The notes beneath the pieces were generated by a model, which was not told the origin of the DNA, searched no databases, and saw only the letters and a list, made by a program, of their open reading frames with translations. A program made the translations under genes and the position numbers. From assembly GCF_006438925.1 (NCBI RefSeq), contig NZ_RCZA01000008.1, positions 125,126 to 189,125 on the forward strand: a DNA stretch of 64,000 bases, in the 5' to 3' direction. How positions within the stretch are numbered: position 1 is the stretch's first letter; the number at the start of each line of letters is the position of its first letter. Of the stretch, positions 26,361 through 32,548 are shown piece after piece. The stretch comes from Pseudomonas mandelii. GTDB lineage: Bacteria > Pseudomonadota > Gammaproteobacteria > Pseudomonadales > Pseudomonadaceae.

Positions 26361-27414
26361 GGTATTCGTCGTCGATTCGATACTCAATAGTCGTAGCCTT
26401 AAACGTTTTATAGCCGTTTTCGTCTGTGAACTCAATTGCACCTGCGTCGACGTGTTCTTGGGTATAAATAACGCGAACACCTTCCTGAGTTTCTCTTACT
26501 TTTCTTGCGGCCTTTTTGAAATATTCGGTGGGGATTTTAATAGTTTCATTGGCTATTTTTTGCTTTTTTAGCGCTTTTTCGAAAATGGATTTTATCTTTT
26601 CATTAGTATGAAGTGGGCCAAAAAGAGCGTTTAATAAAGCACTGGGAGATTTTGGATTGAAGTTTTCTATGGTTGATATTGCATCTTTTGCCGCAGTCTT
26701 TATTCTTCTGAAAATTTCCGTTGGAACGATGTCTTTATTAGCGGTTGCAGTCTCAGTCAGTGCAAGCAGCAAACGCTCCACCAATACTTCATGAGTGAAC
26801 TTCCTGCTGGCGTCCAAATATTTCTTAAACATGTCAGTTATGTCGCCGTTTTTACCGCTTCGATCAATGCAGACAAGTTGTCCTGCTCCGTTATTTATAT
26901 TGATAAGGGCGGATTTTTGTAACGCTTTCTTGTCTTGGACGAATGTGTTTAGAATTAAGTCAAGAATAGGTTTTACTTTTCCATCTAAAGTTGCTTGTGT
27001 TTTGTAGGAGATAACTTTTATGTCGTCATATTTTATAATTGCTGCGTAGTGTTTATTTCCACTTTTTATTTTTAGAAACATTAATACACCAGGAATAAGA
27101 CGCTTATCGTTTTCATATAATTCCTGGAATCTTAGTGCGAGAATCTCGGAGCAGTCGACGAATGCATGTTCGCTGTTAATTGCTAAGGAAACCTGATCTC
27201 TAACGCCAGACGCGACATTGAAAGTGTAGGCTGTGCCCTTCGCTGTTTCTATAAGTCGGTCGATAAAAAAATCTGAGTGGGTGCTTGGATCATCGACTTC
27301 CGTAAGTAGCAAAGGCGTCTTAAGCTTTGGCCCCACTATGTGAAATATAATGCGCTCTACTGTAGAGGTTGAATTTATCGCCATCTCTTCTTCAAGTAAT
27401 TCAATGCTTGTCAT
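26347..27414 (-). CDS. NA37/YejK-like nucleoid-associated protein
   Basis: 355 residues resembling the 37-kDa nucleoid-associated family (YejK/NdpA). Segments typical of that family are LALRFQELYENDKRLIPGVL followed by MFLKI, the AAIIKYDDIKVISYK stretch and QKSALININNGAGQLVCIDR. It differs from the housekeeping YejK in its AT-rich coding, its downstream membrane-protein partner and its accessory location. Family members bind DNA, but the function of such accessory copies is not established. An in-frame methionine at residue 11 is an alternative start. First gene of the two-gene AT-rich unit. Confidence 0.72.
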   Translation of the reverse strand: MTSIELLEEEMAINSTSTVERIIFHIVGPKLKTPLLLTEVDDPSTHSDFFIDRLIETAKGTAYTFNVASGVRDQVSLAINSEHAFVDCSEILALRFQELYENDKRLIPGVLMFLKIKSGNKHYAAIIKYDDIKVISYKTQATLDGKVKPILDLILNTFVQDKKALQKSALININNGAGQLVCIDRSGKNGDITDMFKKYLDASRKFTHEVLVERLLLALTETATANKDIVPTEIFRRIKTAAKDAISTIENFNPKSPSALLNALFGPLHTNEKIKSIFEKALKKQKIANETIKIPTEYFKKAARKVRETQEGVRVIYTQEHVDAGAIEFTDENGYKTFKATTIEYRIDDEYHGKI

Positions 27415-27756
27415 GGTTTGCTCTATTTGGCTTTTATATTTTTATGTTTAGTCGCGAATTTATGGTTTTTTGGGGGGGATTAGTTTCCGATTATTTTTAC
27501 GTGCGTGATTGATTTCGGAAACTGGCTTTTCTCGTATTGCGATACTTTTATATTTTTCTTGCTCGTATTTTTTAGGCTTGAACAAGAATGAGTGTGTTGT
27601 ATTAGATTTGTTGCAGTATCCATTCTTTACTCCTCTCGTGTTTGCTGCGGAGCTTTTGGGTTTCTCAATTTGCTTGAGATTAGACTGTATGGCATCACGT
27701 TGCCAGTACGGAGGCCTAATGAGATTCGGACTTTAGTCGCTAACGAGAGGCGTTTG
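27415..27756. other. AT-rich gap upstream of the NA37 gene
   Basis: About 340 bases, very AT-rich near 27420-27650, with no convincing coding frame. It presumably holds the promoter of the two-gene unit. Base composition returns to normal near the DUF1493 relic. Confidence 0.5.
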
Positions 27757-27862
27757 TGCATCGGTGCTGAGGTTAGCGGGACTTTGCCGCTACGACCTTT
27801 GACTCTTCGTTTGAAGAACCGCATCGGAGCTCTTGGAAGTGATAGGCGTCCTATTCGATGAT
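27757..27862 (-). pseudogene. Relic of a DUF1493 gene
   Basis: The minus-strand translation FFKRRVKGRSGKVPLTSAPM parallels HLKRRAKGRGDKVLLTIGML of the intact DUF1493 gene at 29849-30214. At DNA level GACTTTG-CGC--CGACC-TTTG and then GATAGGCGTC are shared in the same order, with scattered substitutions and small indels. Only the middle-to-C-terminal part remains. It lies in the same orientation as the intact copy, on the other side of hipBA. Confidence 0.65.
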
Positions 27863-27892
27863 TAGGGGAAATGACTTCCTATCTCCGCTCAG

Positions 27893-29164
27893 CTATTTGC
27901 CTGAGAGCCAAAACGCCGGCGCCATTTTGTCTTGTTCACGCCTCGACAACCCCAAAGCCCCAGCCAGCGTTGGCCATTGGCTGACGACTCCTTGGAAGCT
28001 TTCAATAATTTCTTCCGCATCTGCACGACTGACCCGAAAGTATTCCGCCACTTCGCGAGCAAGTTCGAGATCCAAAGCGTTGTCGGCATCGGTGATGTTG
28101 AGCTTCAATCCATCGGCGTGTGCTACCGGGTTCATGTCGTAGGCATCAGACAGGCGCCATCCCCGGCCGGAGTCGAGGATAAAACCATGGTTGCGTAGGT
28201 GGTCATCGGTATTGGAGACCAAGATGTTGAACACGATACGAGACCATAACTCCCGAAGATCTGCGTTGGCTTCCGAGCCGTGTTCCATGAGCACTTCTGC
28301 TAACTCAAGGTAGCTGGCGCCTACCGATGCATCGTCACCGTCAACACGGTCGGTCATGGTCATGGCTGAAGCAAAATGCAGTCGGGCACCCTGTTCGGTG
28401 CGGTCGAAGCGCTTGACCATGAAACAGTGATGATCGCTCGCGAAACGGCGCGCCGTACCGGTCGCGACCCGCAAGCCACAATGATTCGCCAAGGCATTCA
28501 CCACCATTTCCCAGCCACCGACGTCATAGTCATCGCGAGTGCTCGGGAACTTGGCGATCCATAAATGACCATGCTCGTCAGCAACGCTGGCTTTTGGTCT
28601 GGCGCCACCTAGTGAGCCACCAGGCGCTATCAGCATCCTCAGCCACTCGCGCCCGTCGAGTGACGTATTGTCTGGATCGTTTTCCAAGGCTCGGCTTGCC
28701 TGCTCCAACGCGCGTAACTCAACAAAGGGTGGGGCGGCCAACCCATCGCGATCATCCAGAAAATTGCCTTCGTCATTGAGCTTGTAGCGGATAGCTCCAA
28801 CCCGAAAGAGGTCATGAACACCTAAAAGGAAATCTGACTCGTACAGCTTGGTGCCTTTAGGGGTCAGCCCGTCACGGATGTCTCGTTCCAGCCGCCGCTT
28901 CATCAGCATTTGGCCCCATCGATCCGGGCTTGAATCGGCAAAAACGCCAAACCGGGTCTGATGTTGGCCAGGGAACTGCCGACCCTCAAAAAGGCCGATT
29001 CGGGGGTCCAGGGATGTGAAGCTCAACTCGGGATCGGCCAACGCCGCCGCGTCGTACTCAAACTCGAACACGTTGGTGGCACGAGCCTTTCTGGCATGGA
29101 GGAACCCAAGACGCCTTGGTCCGTTCAAGGATTCCCAATCCGCATACACCGAGATCAATGTCAT
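27893..29164 (-). CDS. hipA: HipA-family serine/threonine kinase toxin
   Basis: 423 residues. Kinase features: glycine-rich loop GGSLGGARPKA at 182-192, ATP-binding K205 in LWIAKF, catalytic D320 in SNTDDHLRNHG and the metal-binding D340/D343 in SDAYDMNP. The N-terminal subdomain (LSFTSLDPRIGLF...SSPDRWG) is the HipA_N type. HipA toxins phosphorylate aminoacyl-tRNA synthetases and cause growth arrest or persistence. The target here is not known. It overlaps hipB by four bases in antitoxin-first order. Confidence 0.9.
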   Translation of the reverse strand: MTLISVYADWESLNGPRRLGFLHARKARATNVFEFEYDAAALADPELSFTSLDPRIGLFEGRQFPGQHQTRFGVFADSSPDRWGQMLMKRRLERDIRDGLTPKGTKLYESDFLLGVHDLFRVGAIRYKLNDEGNFLDDRDGLAAPPFVELRALEQASRALENDPDNTSLDGREWLRMLIAPGGSLGGARPKASVADEHGHLWIAKFPSTRDDYDVGGWEMVVNALANHCGLRVATGTARRFASDHHCFMVKRFDRTEQGARLHFASAMTMTDRVDGDDASVGASYLELAEVLMEHGSEANADLRELWSRIVFNILVSNTDDHLRNHGFILDSGRGWRLSDAYDMNPVAHADGLKLNITDADNALDLELAREVAEYFRVSRADAEEIIESFQGVVSQWPTLAGALGLSRREQDKMAPAFWLSGK

Positions 29165-29655
29165 TTTTTACCCGTCGTAGGCTTGGGGTTTTTCTTGGTT
29201 AACAAATTAGATAAAGAATGCGTGTTCAATGGGAAATCAGCCGCAAGCTCCGATTTAGAGCTGGGGCTTTCATATGCCCCCGTCTCCCTGTCGCGAATCG
29301 GTGACGATACCTTCGCTGGCGTTACGCCGCGTACTCGTTGGCGTTTACTGGCTGCGATGTTTGCTCTTGGGGTTAATTGAGCGTCTTGCAGTTGGCGCCC
29401 CAGCTCATCCACTGCGGCGAGTTTGCTCAAGTCTTTCTCCAAGCCCAGCACCTGCATCACTGACAAATAAGCCCCCATTGTCACGCCTGATCCGCCTGAC
29501 TCTAGAGAGCGCAGTGTTGTCAGTGACATGCCAGCCCTTTCGGCAACCTGCTTGGCTGTCAGCTTGCGACGTAGCCGAGCGAGTTTGAGTCGTTCGCCAA
29601 ACTCGGCGAGCAACCTGGATGCAGCCGGCAGCAGGGGGGCTGTTTTTTTAGCCAT
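29161..29655 (-). CDS. hipB: HipB-like Xre antitoxin
   Basis: 164 residues with a helix-turn-helix at about 20-72 (LKLARLRRKLTAKQVAERAG then MSLTTLRSLESG). The C-terminal ~70 residues are longer and more basic than in short HipB proteins and contain repeated Ser/Pro/Lys. It should neutralise the kinase and repress the operon. Two copies of a ~55-bp module with internal inverted repeats lie immediately upstream and are the likely operators. Confidence 0.87.
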   Translation of the reverse strand: MAKKTAPLLPAASRLLAEFGERLKLARLRRKLTAKQVAERAGMSLTTLRSLESGGSGVTMGAYLSVMQVLGLEKDLSKLAAVDELGRQLQDAQLTPRANIAASKRQRVRGVTPAKVSSPIRDRETGAYESPSSKSELAADFPLNTHSLSNLLTKKNPKPTTGKK

Positions 29656-29711
29656 GTGCCATTATTCCTTCGTTTTTTGGCTTTAACAGCCAGAATAATA
29701 GCACTTATGTG
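29656..29711. promoter_or_regulatory. Operator-like module 1 of hipBA
   Basis: GTGCCATTATTC (29656-29667) and GAATAATAGCAC (29693-29704) form an 11-of-12 inverted repeat directly against the hipB start codon. The module is repeated 144 bp away. Confidence 0.6.
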
Positions 29712-29799
29712 ATTGTTTGCTGGGCTACCCCAACGTGGGGTAAGACTCTCTCTGCCAGTCCGGCCGCTCCAGATATACGTGGGAGGCGGATTATTGAAA

Positions 29800-29855
29800 C
29801 TGCCATTATTCCAACTTAAATCGATAAAAACAGCCAGAATATTGCCACTTAAGTG
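29800..29855. promoter_or_regulatory. Operator-like module 2 of hipBA
   Basis: A direct copy of module 1: TGCCATTATTCC and AACAGCCAGAATA recur with the identical 28-base offset between them (29801 and 29829). Its inner inverted repeat is weaker (9 of 11). It runs into the last codons of the DUF1493 gene. Confidence 0.6.
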
Positions 29856-30214
29856 GTTTGCGAGATCCCTTCCAGAGCTTTTGTATCCCACCGTTGCACC
29901 TTGACCGCTTGATAAAGCATGCCGATGGTCAGCAGGACTTTGTCGCCGCGACCCTTTGCTCTTCGCTTGAGATGCACGTCAAACCCTTCCGGCTGAAAGT
30001 AGCGATAGGCGTCGTAGTCCACGAGGTCGATCCCGAACTGTTCTTCCAGTGCTTCCATCAAATGCCGTGCATCAGCACCGTTGCAGCCCAGGTCAAAGTT
30101 GATCGAAGTGGTGAGGCTGAGCGTTTTGCGTTCAGGCAGGCCGAGCTCTTCGTGCAGCAGCTGCATGAGCAGGTGCATGGTGTGGTCGTCGGGGAAGTTG
30201 GAGGCGAGATTCAT
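29849..30214 (-). CDS. DUF1493 family protein
   Basis: 121 residues. LTTSINFDLGCNGADARHLM followed by EALEEQFGIDLVDYDAYRYF is the family core and resembles an acyl-carrier-protein-like four-helix fold (acidic loop LGCNGADA). The C-terminus KVLLTIGMLYQAVKVQRW is the usual family end. The function of the family is unknown. Its start overlaps a decayed antitoxin frame upstream (CCATGA). A relic of a second copy lies at 27757-27862. Confidence 0.8.
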   Translation of the reverse strand: MNLASNFPDDHTMHLLMQLLHEELGLPERKTLSLTTSINFDLGCNGADARHLMEALEEQFGIDLVDYDAYRYFQPEGFDVHLKRRAKGRGDKVLLTIGMLYQAVKVQRWDTKALEGISQTT

Positions 30215-30387
30215 GGGGCGTCTTCTGTCAGGGCCATTTCGTGAGACGGATTAAGCCTGATTTTGCGATGTGTTGGATGTCGATCAGAGCTGCAAGCATG
30301 GAGGTCGCGGGAAGGCTGGCGCTCACTCCGTACGATCTCGTTCATTTGTTGCACGCTTTCCATCAGCTCATCAAAAAATTTGCTCAA
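30211..30387 (-). pseudogene. Decayed HigA-type Xre antitoxin
   Basis: From TTG at 30387 the frame reads SKFFDELMESVQQMNEIVRS then ERQPSRDLH, which is the conserved N-terminus of HigA/NadS-like antitoxins (FDELMESVQQMxEIVRGExxPSREF). After that, similarity moves to another frame (ALIDIQHIAKSGLIR). The helix-turn-helix domain that should follow is absent because the DUF1493 start codon is reached. No toxin gene is adjacent. Confidence 0.6.
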
Positions 30388-30404
30388 GGTTATCCCAGGG
30401 TTTT

Positions 30405-30433
30405 GATCGTTCCCACGCAGCGTGGGAACGATC
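30405..30433. repeat. Short palindrome, family C (GATCGTTCCCACGC)
   Basis: GATCGTTCCCACGC and GCGTGGGAACGATC are perfect 14-bp inverted arms around one base. The same unit recurs at 35935-36058. Confidence 0.85.
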
Positions 30434-30444
30434 TTCGCTCAGCG

Positions 30445-30741
30445 TCAGGTTGGTGCTTTCCAGCCCATCATGCGTTGTTGCGCGACTTTCAGTAGGTCGC
30501 AGCCGTCCTGAGTCAACAGGTAGAGGGCGTGGGTGATATGCGGGATGTCTTCCACGTCACCGTTTTTGAAGCATTGGCAATGTAGGGTTTTGAGCAGGTC
30601 GCCGGAGGCTCGGATGCGCTGGAGGGCGGCTTCGAGGATGTCTTGCGGATTGGCTTCTGTGTCGATGATCAGGGGTGGGGAATCGGTGAGGTTCGTTTGG
30701 AGGGGGCGGTAGCGATCGGGGAACGGGTTCAATTTATTCAT
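30445..30741 (-). CDS. Conserved small Pseudomonas protein, paralogue 1
   Basis: 98 residues, function unknown. The core PLIIDTEANPQDILEAALQR and HALYLLTQDGCDLLKVAQQR are shared with the gene at 31328-31606, so the two are paralogues. It looks helical and cytoplasmic, and resembles the Pseudomonas-specific DUF3077/DUF6124 kind of small proteins in size and context. The start MNKLNPFPD at 30741 is chosen because the long upstream open frame lies in a structured leader. That leader has hairpins shared with the DUF3077 gene at 61.5 kb. Confidence 0.7.
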   Translation of the reverse strand: MNKLNPFPDRYRPLQTNLTDSPPLIIDTEANPQDILEAALQRIRASGDLLKTLHCQCFKNGDVEDIPHITHALYLLTQDGCDLLKVAQQRMMGWKAPT

Positions 30742-30804
30742 AGTGAGAATTCTCAAGTGCATCAGGAGAAACCACCACCATCGTGACCAAGCGATGGGAG
30801 GCGG

Positions 30805-30978
30805 ACTGTGTTCGGGTTGGTCAAACCGGTGAGAACTCACTTTGCCGGTACGCCCGAAGGCGTCCCGAACACAGCCACCATATAGCGTGCAGGCACTTGA
30901 AGTGCCGCAGCATACAACGGAAGCGGAATGAGTTCTCTTTTCAGGTGACCAAGCCCGAGTCGCTGATTTGGCAGCGAC
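30805..30978 (-). promoter_or_regulatory. Structured 5' leader of paralogue 1
   Basis: Read on the minus strand: hairpin GTCGCTG/CAGCGAC (30959-30978), then GAGAACTC...GAGTTCTC (30930-30937 with 30831-30838), and an enclosed inverted pair CTGTGTTCGGG/CCCGAACACAG (30806-30816 with 30864-30874). A TATAGT -10-like box (30986-30991) lies just upstream of the first hairpin. The same first two elements occur upstream of the DUF3077 gene. Confidence 0.55.
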
Positions 30979-31078
30979 AGTAAGGACTATAGAAAAAAGT
31001 CGCCGGCCGGCGATAGGCGACAAGGTGTCTTCGGTTGTAGGACCGGGATGAAGCTTTGATAGGGCGTTGCCTACGGAC

Positions 31079-31246
31079 TTATGCCTTCCGCAATTTCTGG
31101 CGTTTGATTGCCATCAGGTGTTTGGCTTCTTCATTTGGAATGCTTGGGCGAGGGTCGTCGAGACTGGTTTGTACTTGAGCTTTGAACCATGCGTCGTAGG
31201 TTGCTTTACCAAGTTGGTGTTGAGTGTCGGGCGATTCGTTTTTCAT
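31079..31246 (-). CDS. Orphan stability-determinant (RelB/StbD-like) antitoxin
   Basis: 55 residues. ATYDAWFKAQVQTSLDDPRP and SIPNEEAKHLMAIKRQKLRK match the short antitoxins annotated as stability determinants (YDxWFRxKVQxSLDDPRPxxPHDE), which normally precede a ParE/RelE toxin. No toxin frame follows within the ~340 bases to the next gene, so it appears orphaned. The frame can be opened further into a family B REP, but that extension is an artefact of the repeat. Confidence 0.6.
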   Translation of the reverse strand: MKNESPDTQHQLGKATYDAWFKAQVQTSLDDPRPSIPNEEAKHLMAIKRQKLRKA

Positions 31247-31268
31247 CAGGTACACCGTGTCATCGTTC

Positions 31269-31293
31269 TTCGCGAGCAGGCTCGCTCCCACAG
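31269..31293. repeat. Single family B REP
   Basis: One unpaired copy, TTCGCGAGCAGGCTCGCTCC, with no inverted partner nearby. Confidence 0.8.
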
Positions 31294-31327
31294 GGGAATG
31301 TGGTCTGGGGTGGATTGGTTTATGGCA

Positions 31328-31606
31328 TCAGGTTGCGGTGATTTTCGGCAGTCGTTGCCGGGCGATGTCGAGCAATTCGCTACCATCCTGCGTCAGCAGG
31401 TACAGCGCATTGACGATGTTGGGAATATCGCTCGCATCCGCCTGTTTGAAGCACAGGCAATACAGCGTTTCGAGCAGTTCGCTGGCGGCGCGGATGCGTT
31501 GGCGGGCGGCGTCGAGGATTTCGTGAGGGTCGGCTTCTGTATCGATGACCAGCACGGGGGTGTCGCTGTAGCGGGATTTGAGCGGGCGATAGCGTTCTGT
31601 AAACAT
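31328..31606 (-). CDS. Conserved small Pseudomonas protein, paralogue 2
   Basis: 92 residues, a paralogue of the 30445-30741 protein: RYRPLKSRYSDTPVLVIDTE, ILDAARQRIRAASELLETLY and NALYLLTQDGSELLDIARQR align throughout. Unknown function. AGGAC lies before the ATG at 31606. A TTGCCG/TATAGT promoter with an 18-base spacer (31678-31707, minus strand) gives a leader of about 65 bases with the small hairpin GGGAG/CTCCC. Tandem duplication with diverged leaders is the simplest explanation of the pair. Confidence 0.7.
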   Translation of the reverse strand: MFTERYRPLKSRYSDTPVLVIDTEADPHEILDAARQRIRAASELLETLYCLCFKQADASDIPNIVNALYLLTQDGSELLDIARQRLPKITAT

Positions 31607-31677
31607 CGAGGTTCGTCCTGTGCGAAATCGGGAGGTGCTCCCGGCAGGCCGAGACACTGTTTTCAGCCGCGCCGCAG

Positions 31678-31707
31678 ACTATAGAAGGGCACGGCGCCGC
31701 GCGGCAA
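31678..31707 (-). promoter_or_regulatory. Promoter of paralogue 2
   Basis: Minus strand -35 TTGCCG (31702-31707), 18-base spacer, -10 TATAGT (31678-31683). The spacer is unusually GC-rich. Paralogue 1 has the same -10 hexamer at 30986-30991. Confidence 0.45.
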
Positions 31708-31872
31708 TACGGCCGCAATGGACAGGTTTTGTAGGGTTTTTACCTGCCTTTTCGGACCGAACCTACGCGTTTCCCGAGGTTTTTTACGCCTAAACCCTTA
31801 GACGGCAAATTTCCTACGGGTTTGTCAGGCGCAACGCATCAAACCACTGTATGGTGCGCGCCAGAATCAGTA

Positions 31873-31890
31873 GGACGTTTCGAAACGTCC
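31873..31890. promoter_or_regulatory. 18-bp perfect palindrome before the 31916 gene
   Basis: GGACGTTTCGAAACGTCC is its own reverse complement and lies 26 bases before the start codon, in the position of an operator or mRNA hairpin. Of the ~310 bases between the flanking genes, the rest shows no coding frame. Confidence 0.5.
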
Positions 31891-31915
31891 GTCCAACGCT
31901 TAAAGGGAATTAAGT

Positions 31916-32419
31916 ATGCAATGGCTACGTATGGCCTCGATTTTGTTGCTGTGGGCCGGGATTTGTCGCGCCGCAGATGCTGCTGACGCCGGTAACTCGA
32001 TGGCCCTGGCCAACATGGACCGCACTGGTTGGCCAGATGCGCTGACCAGTCAGGCGAGCATGGACACCGCTTTGCGTGCTGAAGTGCTGATGTTCGGCAA
32101 GGCATTGCTGGCCAGCGAAGCGCTGGACGAACAGAGCCTGAAACAACGACTGGGCGTGCAGGATGTGAAGCTCAAGTCGGTCAGGCAAGTGCGTGACGGG
32201 CTGTGGGACCGGCTGCTGACCGCCTATCGCAGCGCCAGCCAGAACTGCGACGGTGAACCCTTCTGCCCCCGCGTGCGAAGCGTCGCTGATTTGCGTCAGC
32301 TGGCGGCGGCGTTCACCGGCGAAATCAGCCCGGCCCATGCCATTTGGGCGAGCAAGAGCCAGGTGTTTCATGAACAGGCGCTGAATGAGCAGCTGCGGGT
32401 GGCGGTGCTGGTGCCGTAG
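31916..32419 (+). CDS. Exported protein of unknown function
   Basis: 167 residues. The N-terminus MQWLRMASILLLWAGICRAA is a signal peptide with cleavage near ADAAD. The mature part is mostly helical and has a cysteine pair (QNCDGEPFCPR) that could form a disulfide in the periplasm. AAGGGA precedes the ATG. No family recognised; it looks like a conserved Pseudomonas hypothetical. It is on the same strand as recQ and 129 bases upstream of it. Confidence 0.72.
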   Translation: MQWLRMASILLLWAGICRAADAADAGNSMALANMDRTGWPDALTSQASMDTALRAEVLMFGKALLASEALDEQSLKQRLGVQDVKLKSVRQVRDGLWDRLLTAYRSASQNCDGEPFCPRVRSVADLRQLAAAFTGEISPAHAIWASKSQVFHEQALNEQLRVAVLVP

Positions 32420-32548
32420 CCTCATCGTCTGCTGACGATCGTTCGAAGCTGTATCATCCCGTATCGTTTTGGTCCCCGACCTTTTCTCGACTCGCTGCGT
32501 TTGCCGGCTAGGCTTTGGGCTTCGCAGCGGTCAACGGAGTGACAGCTT

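Noticed and set aside
24987..27414. Identification of the AT-rich pair as the Kiwa system
   Set aside because: Kiwa has a small four-helix membrane protein and a DUF4868 protein. Here the membrane protein is large with a soluble N-terminal half, and the partner is NA37-like, so only the general idea is shared.
30783..31023. Small frames on both strands in the paralogue 1 leader
   Set aside because: They lie in the structured leader, are rich in Cys/Trp/Arg without pattern, and the hairpins explain the sequence better.
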